DNA of 42,337 nt from Lachnospiraceae bacterium (GTDB taxonomy: Bacteria; Bacillota; Clostridia; Lachnospirales; Lachnospiraceae), in assembly GCA_017889125.1 (NCBI GenBank), contig JAGHER010000023.1, positions 1 to 42,337 of the forward strand, given 5' to 3'. The notes under the pieces are model-generated. The model was not told the DNA's origin. It ran no database searches and was given only the letters and a program-made list of their open reading frames with translations. The position numbers were made by a program, and so were the translations under genes. Positions 6,885 through 14,262 of this stretch are shown in pieces (position 1 is the stretch's first letter; each line of letters starts with the position of its first letter).

Positions 6885-8396
6885 ATGGCAGTAGAAACCT
6901 TACGGGATGTGATCCGCCACAGCGCTTCCGCATATGGCAGCCAGACCGCGTTCCGCTATAAGACAGGCAAAAAAGAACTGGAAGACAAGACCTACGAAAA
7001 CGTAAACCAGGACTCCATGGCCGTAAGCCGGATGCTGGAGGACAAAGGCATGCTGGGAAAGCATGTGGCACTGATTGGCGCCACCTCCTATCCCTGGGTT
7101 GTCAGCTACTTCGGCATTACCAACAGCGGCAGTGTGGCCGTTCCCATTGACGCACAGCTGCCCGCCTCTGCTATCTGCGAGCTCTTAAACCGGGCCGATG
7201 TGGAGATGCTGATTTACGATGAAATCCGGGCCGATGTGATCCCCGAAGTACAGAAGCAGTGCCCCCAGATCCGCACCATTATATCCATGCAGGCGGCAGA
7301 AAGCACAACGGACATCCTCTCCTTCTCTGAGCTGATCTCCAGCCATCAGGGAACCTTTGAGCGGGAGATTGATCCAGATTCCCTCTGCACCATCCTTTTT
7401 ACCTCCGGCACCACCGGAAAGAGCAAGGGCGTCATGTTAAGCCACCGGAACCTGACGGACAATGCCGCATCAGTAGAGATCGATATTCCCGCAGGCACCG
7501 TTTCCATGACCCTTCTTCCCATCAACCACGTATACTGCCTGACCATGGACATCATTAAGGGGCTTTACATCGGCATGGTGATCTGCATCAATGATTCCAT
7601 CATGCGCGTGCAGAAGAACCTTAAGCTCTTTAAGCCGGAGATCGTCCTTCTGGTTCCCATGGTCATCGAATCCATTTACGCCAAGTTAAAGGATGTATCC
7701 CCGCTGATCCCCAAAAAGGCGGCGGCCCACGCAGCCTTCGGCGGAAATCTGCGGATCATCTGCAGCGGCGGTGCCTACCTGGATCCGGAGTATGTGGATC
7801 GGTTTAAGGAATACGGCATCACCATCCTTCAGGGCTACGGCATGACAGAATGCTCCCCGGTAATCAGCAGCAATCTGGAACATGACAATCGCCGGGGCTC
7901 CGTAGGAAAGCTTTTGTCCAACTGCCAGGCAAAGGTAGTAGACGATGAGATCTGGGTAAAGGGTTCCAGCGTCATGATGGGCTATTACAAGATGCCCGAG
8001 GAAACCGCCGAGGCTCTGGAGGACGGCTGGCTGAAAACCGGCGACTTAGGCTATGTGGATGAGGACAATTTCGTCTACATCACCGGCCGCAAGAAAAATC
8101 TCATCATCCTGGCCAACGGGGAAAACGTATCTCCCGAGGAGCTGGAGAACCAGCTGAGCCGGAATGATCTGGTGAAGGAAATCCTTGTGCGGGAAAAAGA
8201 GCGGGTAATCGAAGCCGAAATCTATCCCGACTACGAGTATGCCAAGAAAAAACGGATCAAGGACATCCAGGGACAGCTCCAGGCCATTATCGATGAGTTC
8301 AATAAGGACATGCCGCCCTACAAGCGGATTCACAGCCTGATTGTCCGGGAGACGGAATTTGATAAGACCACGGCGAAGAAGATTAAACGGTTTTAA
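6885..8396 (+). CDS. AMP-forming acyl ligase (ANL family)
   Basis: 503 aa. Complete adenylate-forming enzyme: ATP-binding loop FTSGTTGKSKGV near residue 172, YGMTECSP (A5), TGD in WLKTGDLGYV, GRKKNLII hinge and a C-terminal TTAKKIKR with the catalytic lysine. These features resemble fatty acid-CoA or fatty acid-ACP ligases rather than amino-acid A-domains, which usually have FDxSxxD and NGK; neither is present. It should adenylate a carboxylic acid, probably a fatty acid, and load the carrier 14 nt upstream. Start supported by AAAAGGAGG. It is last in the operon. Confidence 0.9.
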   Translation: MAVETLRDVIRHSASAYGSQTAFRYKTGKKELEDKTYENVNQDSMAVSRMLEDKGMLGKHVALIGATSYPWVVSYFGITNSGSVAVPIDAQLPASAICELLNRADVEMLIYDEIRADVIPEVQKQCPQIRTIISMQAAESTTDILSFSELISSHQGTFEREIDPDSLCTILFTSGTTGKSKGVMLSHRNLTDNAASVEIDIPAGTVSMTLLPINHVYCLTMDIIKGLYIGMVICINDSIMRVQKNLKLFKPEIVLLVPMVIESIYAKLKDVSPLIPKKAAAHAAFGGNLRIICSGGAYLDPEYVDRFKEYGITILQGYGMTECSPVISSNLEHDNRRGSVGKLLSNCQAKVVDDEIWVKGSSVMMGYYKMPEETAEALEDGWLKTGDLGYVDEDNFVYITGRKKNLIILANGENVSPEELENQLSRNDLVKEILVREKERVIEAEIYPDYEYAKKKRIKDIQGQLQAIIDEFNKDMPPYKRIHSLIVRETEFDKTTAKKIKRF

Positions 8397-8401
8397 GGAC
8401 A

Positions 8402-8450
8402 ACAGGCCGGAGACACTTGACTTTCCTGTGTCTCCGGCCTGTTTTTATTT
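8402..8450 (+). terminator. Rho-independent terminator of the acyl-ligase operon
   Basis: ACAGGCCGGAGACAC at 8402-8416 pairs perfectly with 8428-8442, followed by TTTTATTT. It closes the five-gene operon 6 nt after the ligase stop and faces the convergent AAA-ATPase gene. Confidence 0.93.
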
Positions 8451-8458
8451 ATCAAAAG

Positions 8459-10066
8459 CTATACAACAGCCTCCACCAATACCCGATTCCCCAGCGGTAT
8501 CCTCTTCACCCCAATTTCCTTTTTTTGATTGAAATTATAGCTGAGCATATACCCCTTCGTCAGGTGAAAATAGTCCAGATAATCTGCCAGCTGCTCTTCG
8601 CCCCGCTTGTTGTATGCATCTCCCCGCCAAATCTTTAGTTCGATGACAAATCGCTCCCCCAGATAATCCACTACCACATCCATCCTGCGGGCATTTCGCG
8701 TCTGGGATTCGATATAATAATTGCCAACGCCATTGATGATGGGCCGCAGATAAAGCAGGAACCGCCTGCGTCCTTCCTCCTCATCAAATTCCTGTTTCTG
8801 ATCCCCATAGATGCTGTCAAAATGCTGGACAAACTTTTTCATAACCAGATCCATGTCCAAATGTCCGTTGCGAATAAACTGCGGCTTATCGTTCGCCGCC
8901 GCCATGAAAATCTCGCTGTCCTGGGCCTCACTGGCTGTCAGGAAATAATTGTACAGCCGAATCTCAAAAATCCGGTTTGCAATAGCCAGGATGCCCCCCT
9001 CATTTTTTACAAAGCCAAACATGGAGGCCATGTCCACCGCAGAATCATCTGGATTATAGACAATCTTTACCCCGCCAAACAGAGTGTTGTAAATGACCTT
9101 TTGAAGCTCCGGATAATCCTTCAGCTTTCCGATAAGGGACTCAAACAGCGTATTTTTTTCCGAAAGCAGGAGCCTAACCGCTTCCAGAAATCCGCTCCTA
9201 GTCCACGCTGCGGATTTATCCGGAAAGTCCGGCCCGCCTGCCACCTTTTCATCAATCAGCTTGCAAAGCCGGGATACAAGATAGGGATAACCGGAGGTAT
9301 AATCATCAAGAAGACCAGCCATCTCCGCTGCATCCATCCCCGTATGCCAGTCTTGTTCATATTCCGCAAGCATCCCGCCAATCTCCTGACATGAAAAGCT
9401 CATCACCACATCGAAATCTGCCGCGATATTCCAGGGACTGTTGGTCATATGCTCTTCCTCTGGCCGTATCTTCCGCTTCATGTTCTTCACATCATATACG
9501 CCAGCCAGAATCACCGACTGAAACGCAGGAAGCCTGTCTCTCCGGAGATAATATCCTCTCAGCTGGGCAAGGAAATCCAGGAAAATCTGGTTGTTTGCCG
9601 CGTTGTCCACCTCATCAATCATCAGAACAACCGGTTTATCCGCCCCACCGCAGACGGCGCTGAGATGCCGGAAAAGCTCCACCAGATCCGTCTCCTCTCT
9701 GCATTCCGCCACTCTGTCCCGCAGCAGATTAAGCTCTGTATTCATCTTATCCGGCAGATTATCTCCCGCCTCTTCCATCGCCGAAAGAAACGCACGGGCA
9801 AAGGCTGCGGAAAATGCATGTTCGCTGCGAAACTTGGCATTGCTCATCTGATACTGAAAATCCAGGCTGGCTACATAATATTCCCCCGACAGCGCCTTCT
9901 CCAGAGCCCGAAGTGTAGTGGTCTTTCCATACTGCCTGGCACGGTTGATCGTAAAATACTGCCCGGCATCCACCATGGCCTTAATCTGCCGAAGCTTTCC
10001 GGAAATATCTACCATATAGTGAATGTCCGGCCTGCAGTCCCCCGTCACATTAAATACCTTTCCCAT
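8459..10066 (-). CDS. AAA-ATPase-like protein with C-terminal PD-(D/E)XK nuclease-like domain
   Basis: 535 aa. The N-terminal ATPase-like domain has an atypical Walker A, RARQYGKTTTL, and a clear Walker B, VVLMIDEVD. The C-terminal part has RRMDVVVDYLGERFVIELK, the D...ExK pattern of the PD-(D/E)XK fold in the DUF1703-type family. Such proteins are common, often multicopy, in gut Firmicutes and Bacteroidetes; their function is not established. Defence or mobile-DNA roles are only proposed. It is a single gene with its own promoter (10109-10137) and AGGTG-type site. Length is typical for the family, with no frameshift. Confidence 0.82.
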   Translation of the reverse strand: MGKVFNVTGDCRPDIHYMVDISGKLRQIKAMVDAGQYFTINRARQYGKTTTLRALEKALSGEYYVASLDFQYQMSNAKFRSEHAFSAAFARAFLSAMEEAGDNLPDKMNTELNLLRDRVAECREETDLVELFRHLSAVCGGADKPVVLMIDEVDNAANNQIFLDFLAQLRGYYLRRDRLPAFQSVILAGVYDVKNMKRKIRPEEEHMTNSPWNIAADFDVVMSFSCQEIGGMLAEYEQDWHTGMDAAEMAGLLDDYTSGYPYLVSRLCKLIDEKVAGGPDFPDKSAAWTRSGFLEAVRLLLSEKNTLFESLIGKLKDYPELQKVIYNTLFGGVKIVYNPDDSAVDMASMFGFVKNEGGILAIANRIFEIRLYNYFLTASEAQDSEIFMAAANDKPQFIRNGHLDMDLVMKKFVQHFDSIYGDQKQEFDEEEGRRRFLLYLRPIINGVGNYYIESQTRNARRMDVVVDYLGERFVIELKIWRGDAYNKRGEEQLADYLDYFHLTKGYMLSYNFNQKKEIGVKRIPLGNRVLVEAVV

Positions 10067-10108
10067 AGATACACCTCGTTTCCCACTGCGATTCCATCTG
10101 CTATACTT

Positions 10109-10137
10109 AGTATATCTGGTTTTCTGGTGAAAATCAA
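10109..10137 (-). promoter_or_regulatory. Promoter of the AAA-ATPase/nuclease-like gene
   Basis: Minus strand TTGATT (10137-10132), 17-nt spacer, TATACT (10114-10109). It lies between the lipoprotein stop and the ATPase start, so the downstream gene can be expressed independently. Confidence 0.65.
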
Positions 10138-10914
10138 TTACTCCCCTGATTCCATCATCCCGCTAAGATCAACTTCCGTATACCCTTCCAGCTCCGGTGC
10201 AGCAATCTCCACTGCCTGGCCGGGATTCTCGTAGACAACATTGGTTGTCACATCCATACTGATCGTCTCACCGTTTGCGGTCATGTCAATCACCATCTTC
10301 ATATCGGTGCTGGAAAAATACCCGTCTGCATTTACCACAGCCTCGCCGCTGACCTCTTTAATGTCATAGGTAATGTCTCCCAGCCCCATACTTCCCATGC
10401 CGCTTAAGGCGCTTTCCACATACTCACTCATCTGAGAAGCATCTGCGGTAAAGGTAAGCAGCGTGTCATCGCCCTCCTTCTCTGCGGTGATCTCAGTCAG
10501 ATAGTCCGAGCTTACACTGCCCTCCGTGCTCTGCAGAATCTGCTCCGTCATCGCCTCCACATCCATGGCGTACATAATCTTCTGCCCGGCCGTGTCGATG
10601 TAGTAATAGCCGTCCTTATAGTACATGGTCATCTCCACGTTCTGGCCCAGGGTGGTGGTGGTCCCCTCTGCCAGATATTCCATGGAGTCCGTATTTATGC
10701 CTTTCATCTTCATATCCATAACCATGCTCATGCTCAGGGAATCCTCCCCCTGCTTCATGGTCATATCGGTGGTGGTAGACATAGCCATCTCCGTCAGCTG
10801 ATTGCTCTTTTCCGTAGCTGCATCATAAATCTCCCGGGCATCCAGCTTCTGTCCGCAGCCGACAGCTCCAGCCATAACGCCAATACTCATTAAAACATAC
10901 AACCATTTTTTCAT
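10138..10914 (-). CDS. Lipoprotein of the DUF6612-like / LppX-type class, function unknown
   Basis: 258 aa from the chosen start. MKKWLYVLMSIGVMAGAVGC is a lipoprotein signal with lipobox AVGC, so it is probably anchored outside the membrane. The rest alternates beta strands rich in Met, Thr and Asp (MAMSTTTDMTMK, MVMDMKMKG, YYKDGYYYIDT). This resembles clostridial lipoproteins with a LolA/LppX-like half-barrel. The longer frame starts at 10983, but GGAGGG lies 6 nt before the ATG at 10914. A small hairpin at 10935-10957 sits in the leader. No operon partner is evident. Confidence 0.75.
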   Translation of the reverse strand: MKKWLYVLMSIGVMAGAVGCGQKLDAREIYDAATEKSNQLTEMAMSTTTDMTMKQGEDSLSMSMVMDMKMKGINTDSMEYLAEGTTTTLGQNVEMTMYYKDGYYYIDTAGQKIMYAMDVEAMTEQILQSTEGSVSSDYLTEITAEKEGDDTLLTFTADASQMSEYVESALSGMGSMGLGDITYDIKEVSGEAVVNADGYFSSTDMKMVIDMTANGETISMDVTTNVVYENPGQAVEIAAPELEGYTEVDLSGMMESGE

Positions 10915-11041
10915 CATAGCCCTCCTATAGCTAAGGGGACAAAATCTCTTTTGCCCCTGACAATATTTGTTTTTACTATACAATAAAATGTGTAAACAGT
11001 CTTTGCTATTTTCTTACATTTATTTGAATTTTATTTTTTTG

Positions 11042-11070
11042 TTGACAAATGCGGAAAAAAGGTTTAATAT
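11042..11070 (+). promoter_or_regulatory. Promoter of the trpXYZ T-box operon
   Basis: Consensus TTGACA at 11042-11047, exactly 17 nt, then TAATAT at 11065-11070. It lies in an AT-rich stretch directly before the T-box leader. Confidence 0.85.
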
Positions 11071-11076
11071 TTAATG

Positions 11077-11351
11077 CATATTCAAACCGTTGAGAAAGAG
11101 AAGTACCTTTTCCGGTGAAGTCACAGAGAGCCGCAGGTGGTGGGATTGCGGTATGGAACCGACTGGGGAATGGACTTTCGAGGGCAGTTCTGAACGAGGC
11201 TTATTCAGTAGGGACTGACGGGATTCTGCATCCGTTACCATTGCAGCACATATGTTGGTATGTGAGAGATGACTTTTGTCAAATTGAGTGGCACCGCGGA
11301 TTAATTCGCCTCAAGGATAATACATACATTATCCTTGGGGCTTATTTTTTT
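11077..11351 (+). ncRNA. T-box riboswitch, tryptophan specifier (UGG)
   Basis: Long leader with the features of a T-box. AGTA near 11101 fits the Stem I AG bulge. GGTGGTGGGA and TGCGGTA fit the Stem I apical region. GAATGGAC places a specifier codon UGG at 11171-11173. The T-box sequence GAGTGGCACCGCGGA lies at 11286-11300. It ends in a terminator hairpin. Uncharged tRNA-Trp would pair with UGG and with the T-box bulge and allow read-through. The tryptophan call is supported independently by the downstream trpXYZ genes. Confidence 0.92.
11309..11351 (+). terminator. T-box regulated terminator
   Basis: CCTCAAGGATAAT (11309-11321) pairs with ATTATCCTTGGGG (11328-11340) with one G-T pair, followed by a T-rich run to 11351. 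It competes with the antiterminator formed around the T-box sequence. Confidence 0.9.
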
Positions 11352-11430
11352 GCCGGATTCGGATTCCGAGCCCGCTCCTCTCCCCACATATCGAAAATCG
11401 AAAATTTTTTAGATTATGGAGGAATGTATT

Positions 11431-12534
11431 ATGAAAAAATCATTATCTGCACTGCTTGCCGCTGCCATGACCATGAGCCTTCTGACCGGTTGCGTCACCA
11501 TCGAGCCGGCAGAGACCACCGCTTCAGAAACACCTTCCACCGAAGCTCAGGCCGACGCTTCCTCAGCGGAAGAGACAGAAAAAGCCGCAGATACTGCCGA
11601 AAATGAAGGACAGGACACGGCTTCCTACACCATCGGCATCGGCCAGTTCGCGGAGCACGGCTCTCTGGACAACTGCCGGGAGGGCTTCCTTGCCGGTCTT
11701 GCGGAGGAAGGCATCGAGGAAGGGAAAAACCTGACCGTTTATTTTGAAAACGCCCAGGCCGACGGAGGCACCGCCAGCCAGATCATGACCAACTTCGCAG
11801 CAAAGAACGTGGATCTGATCTGCGCCATCGCCACGCCTATGGCCCAGAGCGCCTACAGTGTAGGACAGAAAAACGATATTCCAGTGATCTACACCGCTGT
11901 CACTGATCCTATTGCCGCCGAGCTGGCAGATGCCGACGGCGCGCCGGTAGGCGAGATCTCCGGAACCAGCGACAAGCTTCCTGTAGAACAGCAGCTGCAG
12001 ATGATCCGGGCCATCCTTCCGGATGCGGAGACCATCGGCATCATGTACACCACCAGCGAGGTCAATTCCGAATCCGCCATTGCCGAATACAAGGCTGCCG
12101 CACCGGATTACGGCTTCACCATCGTAGAAAGCGGCGTTTCCTCTTCTGCTGATATTCCCCTGGCTGCAGATACTCTTCTCTCCCAGGTGGACTGCGTAAC
12201 CAACCTGACAGACAATACGGTAGTGGCATCCCTTCCCGTTATCCTGGATAAGGCAGCCAAGTTAAATATCCCCGTATTCGGAAGCGAGATCGAACAGGTG
12301 CGCATCGGCTGCCTGGCTTCCATGGGTCTGGATTACATTGATTTAGGAAAGCAGACCGGCCGCATGGCGGCAAAGGTATTAAAGGGCGAAGCCAAGGCCA
12401 GCGAGATGAATTTTGAAATCATCGAGGAAGCGGCCTTCTACGGCAACACCAAGGTAGCTGAGAATCTGGGTATCACCTTCCCGGATGATCTGACCGCCAA
12501 TGCAAAGGAAATCTTTACGGAGATTGCCCAGTAG
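11431..12534 (+). CDS. trpX: Tryptophan ABC transporter substrate-binding lipoprotein
   Basis: 367 aa. Lipoprotein signal MKKSLSALLAAAMTMSLLTGC with lipobox LTGC, then an Asp/Glu/Ala-rich linker and a periplasmic-binding fold: YTIGIGQFAEHGSLDNCREG, CAIATPMAQSAYS, IPVIYTAVTDP and ETIGIMYTTSE. This is the ABC substrate-binding family (PF04392) that includes TrpX. It captures tryptophan outside the cell. The frame could extend to an ATG at 11416, but GGAGG at 11418-11422 lies 8 nt before 11431. It is first gene after the UGG T-box. Confidence 0.88.
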   Translation: MKKSLSALLAAAMTMSLLTGCVTIEPAETTASETPSTEAQADASSAEETEKAADTAENEGQDTASYTIGIGQFAEHGSLDNCREGFLAGLAEEGIEEGKNLTVYFENAQADGGTASQIMTNFAAKNVDLICAIATPMAQSAYSVGQKNDIPVIYTAVTDPIAAELADADGAPVGEISGTSDKLPVEQQLQMIRAILPDAETIGIMYTTSEVNSESAIAEYKAAAPDYGFTIVESGVSSSADIPLAADTLLSQVDCVTNLTDNTVVASLPVILDKAAKLNIPVFGSEIEQVRIGCLASMGLDYIDLGKQTGRMAAKVLKGEAKASEMNFEIIEEAAFYGNTKVAENLGITFPDDLTANAKEIFTEIAQ

Positions 12535-12564
12535 CAATTATATCAATCATCACCGGAGGTTTTT

Positions 12565-13491
12565 ATGCTTACCACAATAATCGGGGTACTGGAAGAAGGA
12601 CTGGTTTACGCCATCATGGCTCTTGGCGTCTACATTACTTACAAAATCCTGGATTTTCCGGACCTTTCTGTTGACTCAACTTTCCCCATGGGCGCCGCCG
12701 TCACAGCGGTGTCCATTATTGCCGGTGTTCCGCCGGTATTCACTCTCCCCCTGACCTTTCTGGCGGGAGCTGTGGCCGGGTGCATCACCGGACTGATCCA
12801 CGTAAAGCTTAAGGTGCGGGACCTTCTCTCAGGAATCATCGTCATGACGGCCCTTTACTCCATCAATCTGCGGATTGCGGGAAAGGCAAACCTGCCCATC
12901 TTCAGCCAGGAGACCATCTTTGACAATGCCTTTTTAGAGGGCATTATCCCCCCTTCCCTTGCGCCCTACACGGTGCTAATCATCCTCTTTATCATCGTGC
13001 TGGTCTGCAAGATTCTTTTAGACCTGTATTTAAAGACCCGCTCCGGCTATCTGCTGCGGGCAGCCGGAGATAACGAGGTGCTGGTCACCTCCCTGGCAAA
13101 GGATAAGGGCACCGTAAAGATCCTGGGGCTTGCCATCGCCAACGGCTTTGCCGCCCTGGCTGGCTGCATTTACTGCCAGCAGAAGGGATTTTTCGAGATC
13201 TCCATGGGTACAGGCACCATCGTCATCGGCCTGGCAAACGTGATTATCGGCACCCAGCTTTTCCGCCGGATCTCCTTTGTAAAGGCCACCACCGCCGTCA
13301 TCATCGGCTCCATCCTTTATAAGGCCTGCGTATCCATCGCCCTGAGCCTGGGCGGCGCCATCCACATCGGAAGGGTGACCATCAGCATTCCCATCACTGC
13401 CTCAGACCTAAAGCTTGCCACCTCCGTACTCTTTTTGATTATCCTGGTGCTGGGCGGACGGCAGGGAAAGAAGGTGAAAAACCATGCTTGA
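12565..13491 (+). CDS. trpY: Tryptophan ABC transporter permease
   Basis: 308 aa, mostly hydrophobic, with about eight membrane segments. It is of the branched-chain/sugar permease type (BPD_transp_2), beginning MLTTIIGVLEEGLVYAIMAL with ITYKILDFPDLSVDSTFPMG. It is 30 nt after trpX with a CGGAGG site, and overlaps trpZ by 8 nt. It forms the membrane channel with TrpX and TrpZ. Confidence 0.88.
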   Translation: MLTTIIGVLEEGLVYAIMALGVYITYKILDFPDLSVDSTFPMGAAVTAVSIIAGVPPVFTLPLTFLAGAVAGCITGLIHVKLKVRDLLSGIIVMTALYSINLRIAGKANLPIFSQETIFDNAFLEGIIPPSLAPYTVLIILFIIVLVCKILLDLYLKTRSGYLLRAAGDNEVLVTSLAKDKGTVKILGLAIANGFAALAGCIYCQQKGFFEISMGTGTIVIGLANVIIGTQLFRRISFVKATTAVIIGSILYKACVSIALSLGGAIHIGRVTISIPITASDLKLATSVLFLIILVLGGRQGKKVKNHA

Positions 13492-14257
13492 ATTAAGCCA
13501 TATTGATAAATATTACAATGCGGGCACCGTCAATGAAATGTGCCTTTTCCAGGATTTCAACCTGACCATCCCGGATCATCAGTTTGTCTCCGTGGTGGGC
13601 AGCAATGGCTCCGGAAAGACCTCCATGCTGAATCTGATCTGCGGCAGCATCCCCTTGGACAGCGGCCACATCCGGATGAACGGCAAGGACATCACCCGCC
13701 TGCCGGAGCACAAAAGGCTCCGCTCTATCGGCCGGGTCTACCAGAATCCCGCCATGGGCACCTGCCCCCAGATGACCATCCTGGAAAATATGTCCCTGGC
13801 AGACAATAAGGGAAGGGCCTTTAATCTCCGGCCCGGCACCAACCGCCAGCGCATCGATACTTACCGGGAAAGCTTAAAGACCCTTGGACTGGGTTTGGAG
13901 GATAAGCTGGATGTGAAGGTAGGCGTCCTCTCCGGCGGCCAGCGCCAGGCCATGGCCCTTCTCATGTCCACCATGACGCCCATCGAGTTCCTGATCCTGG
14001 ATGAGCACACCGCTGCCCTGGATCCGAAAACCGCTGAAACCATCATGATCCTCACCGACAAGATCGTAAAGGAAAAGAACCTGACTACCATCATGGTCAC
14101 CCATAACCTGCGCTATGCGGTAGAGTATGGAAACCGGCTGATTATGATGCATCAGGGGAATGCGGTGATCGACCGGGCCGACGAGGAAAAGCAGAAGATA
14201 AAAATCGACGAGATTCTCGCCAAGTTCAATGAAATCAGTATTGAATGCGGTAATTAA
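13484..14257 (+). CDS. trpZ: Tryptophan ABC transporter ATP-binding protein
   Basis: 257 aa. Walker A GSNGSGKTS (residues 39-47), Q-loop in RVYQNPAMG, signature LSGGQRQAMAL, Walker B EFLILDEHTAAL and switch His in MVTHNLRYA are all intact. It powers uptake through TrpY and overlaps trpY by 8 nt (translational coupling). The gene ends 5 nt from the convergent stop of the MMPL partner gene. No terminator hairpin is visible between them. Confidence 0.9.
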   Translation: MLELSHIDKYYNAGTVNEMCLFQDFNLTIPDHQFVSVVGSNGSGKTSMLNLICGSIPLDSGHIRMNGKDITRLPEHKRLRSIGRVYQNPAMGTCPQMTILENMSLADNKGRAFNLRPGTNRQRIDTYRESLKTLGLGLEDKLDVKVGVLSGGQRQAMALLMSTMTPIEFLILDEHTAALDPKTAETIMILTDKIVKEKNLTTIMVTHNLRYAVEYGNRLIMMHQGNAVIDRADEEKQKIKIDEILAKFNEISIECGN

Positions 14258-14262
14258 AGGGG

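Noticed and set aside
8402-8450. Use of this terminator for the minus-strand AAA-ATPase gene
   Set aside because: The stem lies downstream on that strand, but only a weak T-run follows it there, so it is assigned to the plus-strand operon only.
11115-11606. 163-codon frame across the T-box leader
   Set aside because: It overlaps a clear T-box RNA and the start of trpX in another frame.
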